The translations under genes were made by a program, and so were the position numbers. Below are positions 41,301 to 50,769 of a stretch of 64,000 nt of DNA, piece after piece. A model generated the notes under the pieces. The model was not told the DNA's origin. It did not search any database and saw only the letters and a list, made by a program, of their open reading frames with translations. The stretch covers positions 38,146,911 to 38,210,910 of the forward strand of contig NC_090942.1 in assembly GCF_040807025.1 (NCBI RefSeq), read 5' to 3'. This DNA is from Struthio camelus (taxonomy: Eukaryota; Chordata; Aves; Struthioniformes; Struthionidae). Position 1 is the first letter of the stretch; every line of letters starts with the position of its first letter.

Positions 41301-44300
41301 TTGCAAACTCCTTGGTTCAAGGGCCACAACTTACTGTCTTTTGTTCACCACTGTGCAAATAATAAATAATAGTAAGCCGGTGCTAAGAGCATAAGCCAAG
41401 TCTACAGCATTATAAATCTCTGTTATCATGCAGTAGTAGGTAAAAAAAAAACCGGAAAACTTAGGGCTTGGAATGATTCATATGTCAAATGGGAAAACAT
41501 AGAAGAAACATGTCATACTAAGTCATTAACAAGCCAAAGGGAGATCCTAGTGGGATTCAATTATGCCAAAGCTATATTGTTTGATCACTGGCAGAAGTAA
41601 ACCTCATTAATCAGGTTAAACAGGTCTCACGAGCCCACCATATTTGACTAGGAACAATAAAAGGCTATAACCCTAAACATATAAAATACTGCCATGGAAG
41701 GAGGACTGTGATTTCAACAGCACTCTGTCCTGTTGCAGACTAGAAGGCCAATCAATTCAACAATAGACAGTCATGAAATGATAGCCCTTATTCCTGCAGT
41801 TGGAGCATTAAATCTTAATTCCTGCTTATGCAATTGTTAATAATGTTAGCACCTTACAGAAGCTAACAATGCATTACAGCTGTTCACAAATGTTCTCGGG
41901 AATGACTTCGTTTGGCATGACACAGAAGGGAAGTCACTCTTGCATTTAGTTCATCAGTAAAAGGAAAAAGCCTGAACCAGTGAAGTGGCAGAAAACATGT
42001 AGACGACCTTCCACTGACCCTGGCAAACTCTCCTGAGAACCATCCTTCCCTTGCATGGCATGCAGAAAGCGCAACATAGCAAATCCACTCCTGCCCACCA
42101 AAACAGATTGGAAATGGGCAATGTCTTTTCTTTTCTCTGATTAGAGGAAACTCCACCTGTATCTGACAACATCTTGGTACCTGGAACTAGAGACTTGTGA
42201 CTTGCCAGCCTCCTCACCTTACAGCTGGGAAGGGAGCTTTGCACTCCTGATGCCTCCTCTGAGCCTTGCTTTTCAGAAATGGAGTAACCCAATGGACTGT
42301 GTCAGGAATTCAGCTAAAAATGTCCTTATTAAAACCTTAGGCTAATTAGCATGTAAACTGTTATTCCAAGCAAGTTTATACTAAGACATGGCAAATTACT
42401 GAGCAGTTGCACCAACACAGTGATACAGTATTAATTATTGATCCAGTGCTTACTGCAGGACTGGCCCTGGGAAAGACAGATCCATGCTGGTTGACTCCAA
42501 CAAAGTTCGGCAGGGACTAGGCGTTATGGCTGTTTGCTTGCTTTTTATATACTTGCAGAAGCCATTCTACGTGACTTACATCACCCTTGGTAGCTGGCCT
42601 GCCTTTTTCAAGATCAGCTGGACCGACTCCTACAGCGTGAGTGACTGTTACCTGAACCAGCTGGGACTGCTCCTTGCAGATAGCTGTGATGTATCTCTGG
42701 GCCATGAAACCTACTCATTTATATACCCTGTAATCCCTGCACTCAGGTAGCAAGTGCTACGTTTTCCGGTAAAGCATACTCTCCTAAAGAAAAACACAAA
42801 ACACTATCTTGTAACAATAATTAAAGCTCCCAATTAGTGTTTAAGCTCACTACTTGCTTTCTGTCTCTCCAGTCTTCCAATACCCTATACAGAAGGGAGT
42901 AAGATTGAAACTCATTCAGTTACTTTTAAGAACAGGACATTTTATTTAACTAGTCCTTTCTGTAGACGGGGAACTTCAGTCTAGGACAGCTCTGTAAGAG
43001 CTTCTCCAGGTGACAAGTAACACCGTATTTCAGCTATAGCTCTACAGTGAGAGCTGGGTTCACTTCCCAAGGCTGGGTCCCTGGGACATGTACCAGGGTG
43101 ACACCCACCTGTGCTCTTCTTTGTACCCTGGTTTCCATGTGCACAGACTGGAAAGGAGCATAAGTGCACTTCAACAAAGTCCTTAAATTTGGACAATTAG
43201 GAACTGGCCATAAGATTTACTGCAGACAAAATCTTTGTCTTTGCCTGATCGGGCCCATATGAACTTGTGTCCTCTTGCACATTTTCATCTTGATGTGGTA
43301 AACCAGAAATTTTTTTTTTTCTGAGCCAGTAGATTACCTACCAATTTTAAAAAATGAATCAAAAGATTTTTTAGACAGGTTATTTAAAAAATAAAACTCT
43401 TTGTCTTTACATCATCAAACGTATTCCACTTTTGCCATCTATTTGTCTTTAAAATGCTGCAATTCTAGTATCAACAGCCCAAACAACAGAGAGCAAGCTC
43501 ATCAGTTCAATTGTTTTATATTAGAAGCTCGATACTATTTTGCTTGAAATTAACACAAAAATCACATCTATAGAACATGAATAACTGCTATGATACATAT
43601 ATAACAATAATAGCAGTACATACTGGAGAGCAGACTCCACATTTCTTCTTTGGATGTGTGTCCCTCATGCAGTGTGTGTATTACAAACACATTTTAGATT
43701 TGTTCACTCCTTAAAGCTTTTTGTGCAAATAGCTCATCAAAATTAGAGAAGAAATATCACCTTTTGCAAAATATATGGAATATCACCAAATATATTTCAG
43801 ACTCTGCAAAATCTAGTCAGAAAAAAAAAACCCTAAAACCAAATACCTCTCATCAAACTAATATACAGGTTTATTAGAGCAAGTTATCATGTTTAAAATG
43901 TGCAATTATTTCACCATTTCTTGTTTCTTTCTGTTTTCATTAGCGTGCCTTCATGTTAACCCAAAGCAACTGTTAAAAAAATGCATCTGTACAGAGGAGC
44001 AGTTTAAAAAATATGGGATGTGTCTTCCAAGGTTACAATTATGTGAAAAAACAAAGCTTAGTATTTACAAAAATGTCTAGAATTCAAACACTGATAAATA
44101 GTTTTATCAAATTAATTACAAAACCTGTAGAATAGTTACAGAGTACATTTACACTGATAATCCCAAAATATAAGCCTAGATTTTGTAATATGGAAGAAAC
44201 TGAAAATTATAATTTCGAATCAGTTTACTTTTTAATATATGGGTCATTACCCAACTTAGTTTTATAAACAACATTATTCTACATTTGCTTTCTGTCTTCT

Positions 44301-44696
44301 CTGTTTGAGTAAAAACTGTAATAGAAAAATAATTCAATTTAGCAAGTCATCAAAATTTTGTTAGTACAGCTAGTTCCTTTTTAATATATATTGTAGGTAC
44401 AAAGCAAGTAGTAACACAAAATAAAACTTGGCAAAGAATAGTGTACTTGAAACACTTGCAATTTAATTGGGAAATACCTCCTTGCTAAGTATATACAGTA
44501 TATATAATGTGCACAAATACACATACTCCCAACACCACTGCATGCATTTTTTGGACTAAAATATAACTTCAGGTTCACACACCTTCACCCTTAACTGAGA
44601 ACTGTAATCATATTTGTGTACTAAAGGATAGTCTGTAAAATATAAGCCATTCTACCATACTGTCCTTTGGGTTCTAGTGTTTTAGACAACAATAAC

Positions 44697-44709
44697 AAAA
44701 AAAAAAAAA
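44697..44709. repeat. A13 homopolymer
   Basis: A run of 13 A in the AT-rich zone downstream of AVPR1A. Confidence 0.85.
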
Positions 44710-45583
44710 CACGTAGAATAGATTGCTCTTGTGAAGAGTGGAAAATATTGAAAAGAAATGTAGGGAAAGGAACTATAATTTTCTTCTGGACCAGCAAAAG
44801 CTAAACTTTTTTTTGAGCTATATTCTTCCCTCTTCTTTGCCCAAAATAGTCAATGATATGCCTGGGAACTCAAGGTTGGGCATGGGTTGGATATGGACTT
44901 CTCTGGCACCTAATTCTATTACTTCTTAGTATGATTATCGAGAGAGGCATGGGCCAGCTCCATCCTCAGTGAATGGCACAGTCACAGCCCCATTTTTTTT
45001 TTCGCCTCAAGTAATTAGGAAAGCAATCTTGTTAGTCTGGTTTTGAGGAAGAAAAAAAAAACAGAAAACATGCTGCTGAGGTTCCTCATTACAACCATAA
45101 GCACGCACATTATGCATCCATGCCCATGTCCCATTCATTCCTGCACAGCAAGCTACAACTGCGTCAAAAGTCCTGCATGCTTCCCGGAGAACGACAGGAG
45201 CGCTTCAGGACCCAGAGAACTCATGAAAATGGAGCAGACGGGCAGAACAGAGGGACACTGTCATGCATACGTTCACTGAACTACACTAGATCCCATTTTG
45301 CTTTCTCTAGTTTCAGTGCTGTTCTTTTCTCAGAAGAGATCCTCAGGACTTTAAAAACACAGTAAAATTTATTCAATGAGCTTCAAAACCCAATCTCAAG
45401 GAAAAGTCCAGTCTCCAGGGAAATGTAGGATTACTTAGCAGCTATAGGAACAGCATTTGACTTAGCATGCATTGTAGTGAAAACAAGCGCACATTGAATG
45501 CTTTATGATTACTGAAATTGGGGTGATGACTTTTTACTGCAGTATAACGCCGCTTTTGAAGCCCACGTTGTCATGATCTGCCG

Positions 45584-45600
45584 ATAAATAAATAAATAAT
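45584..45600. repeat. ATAA microsatellite
   Basis: About four ataa units lie roughly 1.06 kb past the AVPR1A stop codon, possibly within a long 3' UTR. Confidence 0.85.
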
Positions 45601-46420
45601 ATTCTCAATTCTTACATGTTTCCAGAAATGCTATAAGACTGATTCCTACACTTGTCTTGGAATATACTGATTCTCTAGCTGTTACCAAACAGCAGCATTC
45701 TCCTGAATTTATGGGGCTATTATTTAAAACCAAATTTGGCTTGGTCCTAGCTATCTTAGTGAAGAAAAAAGAAAAAATACAATTCCTACTCATAAAGCAA
45801 GTGGTTCCGGAAGTCATGATGAGTTTTCATTGTGTATTTGTTTGTAACAGTGCTGGGCTAGCCATGGCTTACCATGCCACTTTTTATTTTTTTTAATTAA
45901 TTAAAACATTCAGAGTAGGTGCAACAGTACTAAAAAGTGCTGTAAAACTTCCACCAGCATGAAGGGAAGAAGGAATGTCACCTTAGAAATCAAACCCCGC
46001 AGTCTGTATACAGACATTGACAGCGGTAGTGGATTTGCCTTCATAAGAGCTGTTAAATTCTGCTATTAAATGAGAAATGTTTGACATTTAAAAGTTACTT
46101 GAAAAGATAAAGCAATATGATCAATTAAATTCCCAACAACTCAGAGCCTATCTATGTCCCTTATCTGCTCAGATTGGAATTTCTTCCAACTCTTTTCTCT
46201 TTAAGATCAAATTATGATCTTGTTTGTATCATCTTCTTTCCCTGTGACTTCAGCAGTCAGTTACGAGACATTTTAGGCATTAACACTAGAGAGCGGAGTT
46301 ACCTCAACATACACTGACTCCACTATTTTTACTGCTTTCAACAACAAGCAAACAATGCACTCATTATTTTATAAACAAAAAATAAAATGAATAATAAACT
46401 CTATTTAGAAAAATAATTGC

Positions 46421-46426
46421 TTTATT
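46421..46426 (-). terminator. Probable AVPR1A polyadenylation signal (AATAAA)
   Basis: On the minus strand the sequence reads AATAAA about 235 bases past the stop codon and is followed by a strongly U-rich stretch (46420-46360), as expected around a cleavage site. A second AATAAA lies at 45373-45368, so longer 3' UTRs are possible. The choice is inference; no transcript evidence is available here. Confidence 0.45.
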
Positions 46427-46660
46427 GTTTTTACTCATCAGTGAAACTGATCAGTTGCCCAAGTCCCAAATACCTTTCATAAAATAATTTACACACTGCA
46501 AAATATCTTACTTAGCAATGTGGTACATTTCGTTTTATGGCCATCTTAGTAATTCCTTCTTAACAAGGGATTGTGCCTCTGACCAATTTAAAGTGCTACG
46601 CCATAATCTTCCTAAGTGCTGTTACTGGACCCCAACACCTGCCTGCTCCGGGTGCCTGTC

Positions 46661-46944
46661 TCAAGTTGGAATGGGGATGAAGCTGGTAGATTTTGAGTGG
46701 GGCGATTCTCTCCAGGTGTTCAAGCTATGGGTTGGGCTTCTGTTGTTGGTAAAAGAAGTCTGTCGTCTACTGTTGCTGTTAGAATCTTCTTTATTCAGCG
46801 TTTGCTTTATTTTTTGACAGCAAGGGAAGCTCTGTATGCAGTCTTGCAGGAGATGCCCACTAAAGAACATGTAGATCCATGGGTTACAACAACTATTCAG
46901 ACTGGCCAATAGAGCAGTGACTGTAGTTGCGGTATTTTCAGAAT
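46661..46944 (-). other. AVPR1A: AVPR1A exon 2, coding part (TM7 and C-tail)
   Basis: The exon carries 284 coding bases and completes the split Asp codon 341. It encodes the end of extracellular loop 3, TM7 with S355-L356-N357 and the NPWIY motif, the helix-8 region with two cysteines (382, 383), and a Ser/Asn-rich tail with RRQTSF, a possible kinase site. The TGA stop is at 46663-46661. The frame and the family match across the junction are continuous, which confirms both splice sites. Confidence 0.95.
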
Positions 46945-49728
46945 CTGGAGAGGGGGAAAAAAAAGCAGTTTAACCATCAAAAGAACATTCTCAATATTCA
47001 GGCAGGCAATTGCTTCATTAACCATTTGGTTTTTTTTTTCAGTTACTGAATATTTCTATTTTTTAAATTATTGATTTGGGCAATGACATCTAAAACAAAG
47101 AGTACGGACATAATCAGAGAAGTCCTCATTTGCGTAAAGCTGCCACTGAAATTAGTAGGAATTTGTCTGAACAGACTTTAAAAACCTGTGGCACAGGAAG
47201 TTATGGACAATCCAGTACAGCATGAAGGCACTTTTTAAAGTGAATAATCCCATTTCCACTGATGTTTATCCATGCATTGATAAGTCCATGCTTTAAATAC
47301 TGAACCGGTATTATTCCGACTTTTACTTTAAAAATTGTTTTCCCTGGGAGGCAACGGCAAAATGCCCACTGATTTCAGTAAGAACAGAATCTTGCTGTAT
47401 GCATTTTTGTGTTGAAAAAGGCTGTAGAATGCTCAAACTGCTATTTTCTGAATCAAATCCATATTGCGGAGATTGAACAAATTTTACTTAAAGAAGAAGT
47501 TAGCACTACGTCATAGAACAGTTGTGGTCTTCTACACTCACTAGTTAGCTAAATTATGAAATACTCTACGTATTTATTTAGTCTAATCAATTATAAGTGA
47601 CCTGTCATAAATACTGATGTTCCACAGAGGTATAACTGCTGTGTTTTGGAGTTCTGTATGATTTAAAGAATATCTTCAAATAAACTTACCAAATGTCCAC
47701 ATTTCCAAATAGGTTTTTACTTCTTTTTAACACTTTTGAAGTAGAAGATATTTTATTTATCTACTGCAAGCCTTTATTTCTCTGTATACGCCTGCATTCT
47801 GGGCTTTAGTCCCGTATTACGGGCAATTGATGTTCTCACTACAGTAAATGATAATCTGGGGATATTAAAAAAATAACAATAATTTGTGACTTCCAGCATT
47901 TTGATTTGCATCTTTTTCATTACGAGGAAACAAACTGTATGTTAGGATGTTGCCTGCCACTCTCCATGCAGCTAACTTTTAAACTCATTAATTATGTGCA
48001 GCCAAATTTAACAGCAGGACGGCTATCTGAAAGCTACCACATTCCCCGTGTTTCGCGAGAAGGGCTGGCTGACGAAAGGAGAGATACTGAGAGGCGATTG
48101 CCCTGCGGAGAGGAAGGGTTCAGGGTGCACGCTCAGCCACGTTACTAGACAGCAGAGAACCCACACGCAAGACATTTACAGGACGGCAAGCTTAGTAAAT
48201 TCCATAATTACTTGTGACACATATGTGTACAAGCCTAATAATAACAGAAAACGTCTCAAGGATTTTATTTGCTGTCAGAAAATGTTAAAATGAACTAATT
48301 CCCAAATCCGTGTGGTAATTGGGAAAAAACAAAAACTACAACATGCATGTCAGCAGCTTCAAGTGGCAGGAAATACTGCTCATCCAAACTAAGGCAGCCA
48401 ACAGCTCAGCCAAAATGAGGGGGTTTTGCCGCGGGTCGGAGCTCCCCCCTCCAGAGCAGCCGTGCCCGGGCAGCGGCACCGCCGCCAGCTGCCCCTGAAG
48501 CTCCCCACCACCACGCCGGGCTGCCCATGTCCCTCCCAGGACGTTTCCTCGGCTGTAGGTCGGGAGCCGAAGCCCCCATCCCCATGCCACAGGCCCCGGT
48601 GGGGCGAAGCCAAAGATTTTGTCCCCTCCCCCCACCCGGCCCAAACTAACCCACAGCCCCAGGAGACACCGCAGTGTCGGTGCCCCCGCGCCCTCGCCGC
48701 CACCTACCGACCCAGGGGAAGTGCTGGTCCCACACCGACCACATCTGGATGGTGAAGAAGGGCGCCCAGCACACGACGTAGGCCGAGACGATGACGAAGG
48801 TCATCTTGACGGTGCGGATCTTGGCGCGGGAGATGGTCTTGACGCTGCTGACGCAGGGGGCGAGCAGCAGCCCCCGGCGCCCGCCGCCGCCCGCCGCCCA
48901 GCGCCCGCCCGCCCCCGCCGCCAGCCCCTCGCCCGGGCGCGTCTTGCCGCGGACGTTGCGCCAGATGTGGTAGCAGATGAAGCCGTAGCAGGTGGCGAGG
49001 ATGAGGACGGGCGCCACGAAGATGCCGCCGGTGATCCAGGTGACGTAGGCACGGGGCCCCCAGGGCATGATGAAGTGCGCCCAGCAGTCGTAGACCTGCG
49101 AGCCGCGCTCCACCTCGCTGAGGGAGAAGATGAAGTACTGCGGGGTGCTGAGCAGCAGGCTCAGCGCCCAAGCGGCCGCGATCATGCCGTAGGAGCGCTT
49201 GGTGGGCTGCTGCAGCGTCTTCAGCGGGTGGCACACGGCGATGTAGCGGTCGGCCGTCATGGCCACCAGCATGTAGGCCGAGGCGAACATGCCGAAGACC
49301 TGCAGGTGCTTCACCACGCGGCACAGCCCGTCGGGGCCGTGGAAGCGGTGCGTCACCTCCCAGCACAGCTGCGGCAGCACCTGGAAGAAGGCCACCACCA
49401 GGTCGGCCAGGCTGAGGTGGCGGATGAAGAGGTGCATGCGGGACGCCTTGCGCGGCGTGCGCCGCAGGGCCAGCAGCACGCTGCCGTTGCCCAGCACCGC
49501 CACGGCGAAGGTGACGGCCAGCACGGCGATCTCCAGCTTCGCCAGCTCCTCGTCCCGCCCGAAGGGGTCCCAGCCGCCCAGGCTGCCGTTGGGCGAGCCC
49601 GACCAAGCCTCGGGGCTGGGGCTGCCGCCGCCGCCGCCGCCGCCCTCCGCCGGCCGCCACCGGCTGCTGTTCCAGGGCGAGGGCGCCACCCGCGAGGAGC
49701 CGGCGGCGGCGCCGGCGGCGAGGCGCAT
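46661..49728 (-). CDS. AVPR1A: Vasopressin/vasotocin V1a receptor, two exons (49728-48708 and 46944-46661)
   Basis: This is a class A G-protein-coupled receptor of the vasopressin/oxytocin family. The V1a type couples to Gq/11 and phospholipase C at the plasma membrane; in birds its ligand is vasotocin. Spliced length is 1305 nt, 434 residues (human 418). Seen by residue: N-glycosylation sequons N20 and N47; Gly tract 29-35; ligand-contact R58 and E66 before and in TM1; N81 (TM1); D109 (TM2); disulphide pair C136 and C215; DRY at 160-162; long Gly/Arg-rich third intracellular loop 257-300; TM6 CWAPFF at 320-325; TM7 NPWIY at 361-365; C382/C383 as likely palmitoylation sites; Ser-rich tail. 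V1a rather than V1b or oxytocin receptor is chosen from near-identity to AVPR1A through TM1-TM7 and the tail ending in FIPIPT. The start is the first in-frame ATG, matching the MRL start of mammalian V1a; its Kozak context is weak (T at -3, C at +4). The frame is open upstream but has only a GTG at 49764. Odd residues: H127 and G134 in loop 1. Confidence 0.96.
46945..48707 (-). other. AVPR1A: AVPR1A intron 1 (phase 1, GT-AG)
   Basis: The 1763-bp intron starts gtaggtgg and ends with a T/C-rich tract followed by ctccag at 46950-46945. A sequence resembling a branch point (ggttaaac) lies about 30 bases before the acceptor. The first part (down to about 48420) is GC-rich and belongs to the CpG island; the rest is AT-rich. 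No repeat or internal gene was recognised. If retained, the intron adds 20 codons after V340 and stops at 48646, before TM7. Confidence 0.9.
48708..49728 (-). other. AVPR1A: AVPR1A exon 1, coding part (TM1-TM6)
   Basis: The exon contributes 340 codons plus one base. Approximate segments by residue are TM1 62-88, TM2 100-123, TM3 136-158, TM4 180-200, TM5 228-252 and TM6 308-332. It ends at a donor reading G|gtaggt (exon base 48708, intron from 48707) just after W339-V340 in the third extracellular loop. Vasopressin/oxytocin receptors are known to carry their single coding intron just before TM7, so the position supports the call. Base composition is extremely GC-rich, unlike exon 2. Confidence 0.95.
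49623..49646 (-). repeat. GGC run coding for a seven-glycine tract
   Basis: Consecutive GGC codons encode G29-G35 in the extracellular N-terminus of AVPR1A, between the two N-glycosylation sequons. Mammalian V1a lacks this tract; it helps explain why this protein is longer (434 against 418 residues). Pure GGC runs are prone to length change. Confidence 0.9.
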
Positions 49729-49823
49729 GGAGGGGGCTGCGCAGCGGGTCCTGCCCTCACACACTGCCGCTCGCCGCCACCGCCTGCGCCGCGCCCCGGC
49801 AGCGCGGAGCGCCGGGCCGGCCG

Positions 49824-49832
49824 CCTTTATCC
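49824..49832 (-). promoter_or_regulatory. TATA-like element upstream of AVPR1A
   Basis: The minus strand reads GGATAAAGG, the only AT-rich heptamer in this part of the island, about 96 bases upstream of the start codon. If used, transcription would begin near 49795-49800 and give a 5' UTR of about 70 bases. CpG-island promoters often start at several sites, so this is only a candidate. Confidence 0.35.
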
Positions 49833-50168
49833 CCGCCGCGGGAGGCGAGGCGGCAGCTCCCCTGTCAGCGGCCGCCCCGCGCCTGACGCCAGTCCCCTCC
49901 TTCGCCTCGGGCTCGCCGCCGCCGGAGCTCCCGCCTCAACCTCCCCTCCCCTGTGCCGCCTCCCCGCGGGAAGGGGGGGACTCGCCCCTCCGCGCCCTCC
50001 CGCCGCCCCCGGGGCTTGGCCGGCGCGGGGACGAGCGAGGGGCGGGCGGAGGCGGCAGCGGGGACGGGCTGGGGGGCGCGGCGGGCGAGGCGCCCGGCGG
50101 GCGGCTGCCATGTTGGGCTGAGGGAGGGAGCGGGCGGCAGGCTGCGCCCTGAGGAGGGGAGGCCACTG

Positions 50169-50169
<1 letters not shown>

Positions 50170-50202
<33 letters not shown>
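50170..50202. repeat. CCG/GGC trinucleotide array, about 11 units
   Basis: This is a pure (CGC)n run of 33 bases, read as (GCG)n on the AVPR1A sense strand, about 440 bases upstream of the receptor ATG and inside the CpG island. It is either 5' UTR or proximal promoter, depending on the unknown transcription start. Confidence 0.95.
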
Positions 50203-50432
50203 TCCCGCCCCGCCGCGCAGGGAGGGCAGCGCGGCGGCAGTAGCTCCCCGGGACGGAGAGTTGGGCCTGGAGAGCGCCCTCGGCGTCCTGCCAGGGCTCG
50301 TGGCCGGCTGCTGTTGTGCCGCCGGCAGAAGGGATGAAACGCGCGATAGGAGCGGTTTGTCCTACCCAGCGTTTATCCACGCGGTTTGGAGTTGTTGAAA
50401 GTAGCGATTCTGGTGAGGTTTCTGCAAACGCT

Positions 50433-50452
50433 GGGGCGGGGGGCGGGGAGGG
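50433..50452 (+). promoter_or_regulatory. G-quadruplex-type motif with GC boxes
   Basis: Four G runs of 4, 6, 4 and 3 bases are separated by single bases (C, C, A), the tightest class of quadruplex-forming pattern. It overlaps GGGGCGGGG-type Sp1 boxes. It lies on the strand that is the template for AVPR1A, about 705 bases upstream of the ATG at the edge of the CpG island. Function is inferred only. Confidence 0.5.
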
Positions 50453-50698
50453 TGAGGATTGTTTGGAAGAAAGCAATAAAAAGCAAGCAACGCCCGAAAG
50501 CAGTCCTCTAAACCTGCGCTTTCCAAGGGTGTCAGCATCTCATCTGGGACAAGAAAAGTCATCCTAAAACTTTAGGCCTAAAACTCATGTTGCTGCAGGT
50601 ACAACCGAAATCCCTTCATTTCCTAGAGCTGTCATAGCGGTGGGTCAGTTAAATCTCTGTGTTAAAACATGCTTGACCTCAAGAGTTGTCTTCCTTTT

Positions 50699-50769
50699 GC
50701 CAGAGCGGACAAATTCTGCAATTGCCAGAGTGGACAAATTCTGCAAATTCAGAGCGGTGCAAATTCTGG
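50699..50769. repeat. 25-bp minisatellite, about 2.8 units
   Basis: Units run 50699-50723 (25 bp), 50724-50749 (26 bp) and 50750-50769 (partial). The shared core is cagagYggacaaattctgca. The units differ by a few substitutions, so the array is not brand new. It lies about 1 kb upstream of the AVPR1A start codon. Confidence 0.9.

Larger units (their letters stand above)
36646..46420. other. Intergenic and 3' flank of AVPR1A
   Basis: Mostly AT-rich. A GC-richer block at about 38030-38460 carries a 158-codon plus-strand frame with Pro/Gly/Arg-rich, low-complexity translation. From about 43300 to 46660 the DNA is very AT-rich with many A and T runs; part of it may be AVPR1A 3' UTR if distal poly(A) sites are used. 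Confidence 0.55.
48418..50330. promoter_or_regulatory. CpG island covering AVPR1A exon 1 and promoter
   Basis: The block is dense in G, C and CpG with abrupt AT-rich borders on both sides, unlike the rest of the window. It includes the start of the intron, all of coding exon 1 and about 600 bases upstream of the ATG. On the minus strand a sequence resembling a YY1 site (AACATGGCAGCC) lies near 50112-50100. Long antisense open frames in this block result from the lack of stop codons in GC-rich DNA and are not proposed as genes. Confidence 0.85.

Noticed and set aside
42484..42750. 88-codon plus-strand frame with hydrophobic segments
   Set aside because: No recognised family, no splice context, length within chance expectation.
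48704..49660. 318-codon minus-strand frame overlapping AVPR1A
   Set aside because: It is an alternate frame of the real exon with Arg/Gly/His-rich translation typical of GC-rich shadows.
49729..49764. N-terminal extension of AVPR1A by 12 residues
   Set aside because: The upstream frame start is GTG, not ATG; the ATG at 49728 matches the conserved MRL start of V1a receptors.
48619..50121. 500-codon plus-strand open frame antisense to AVPR1A
   Set aside because: It mirrors AVPR1A exon 1 and the GC-rich island, where stop codons are rare; the translation is low-complexity and has no family features.
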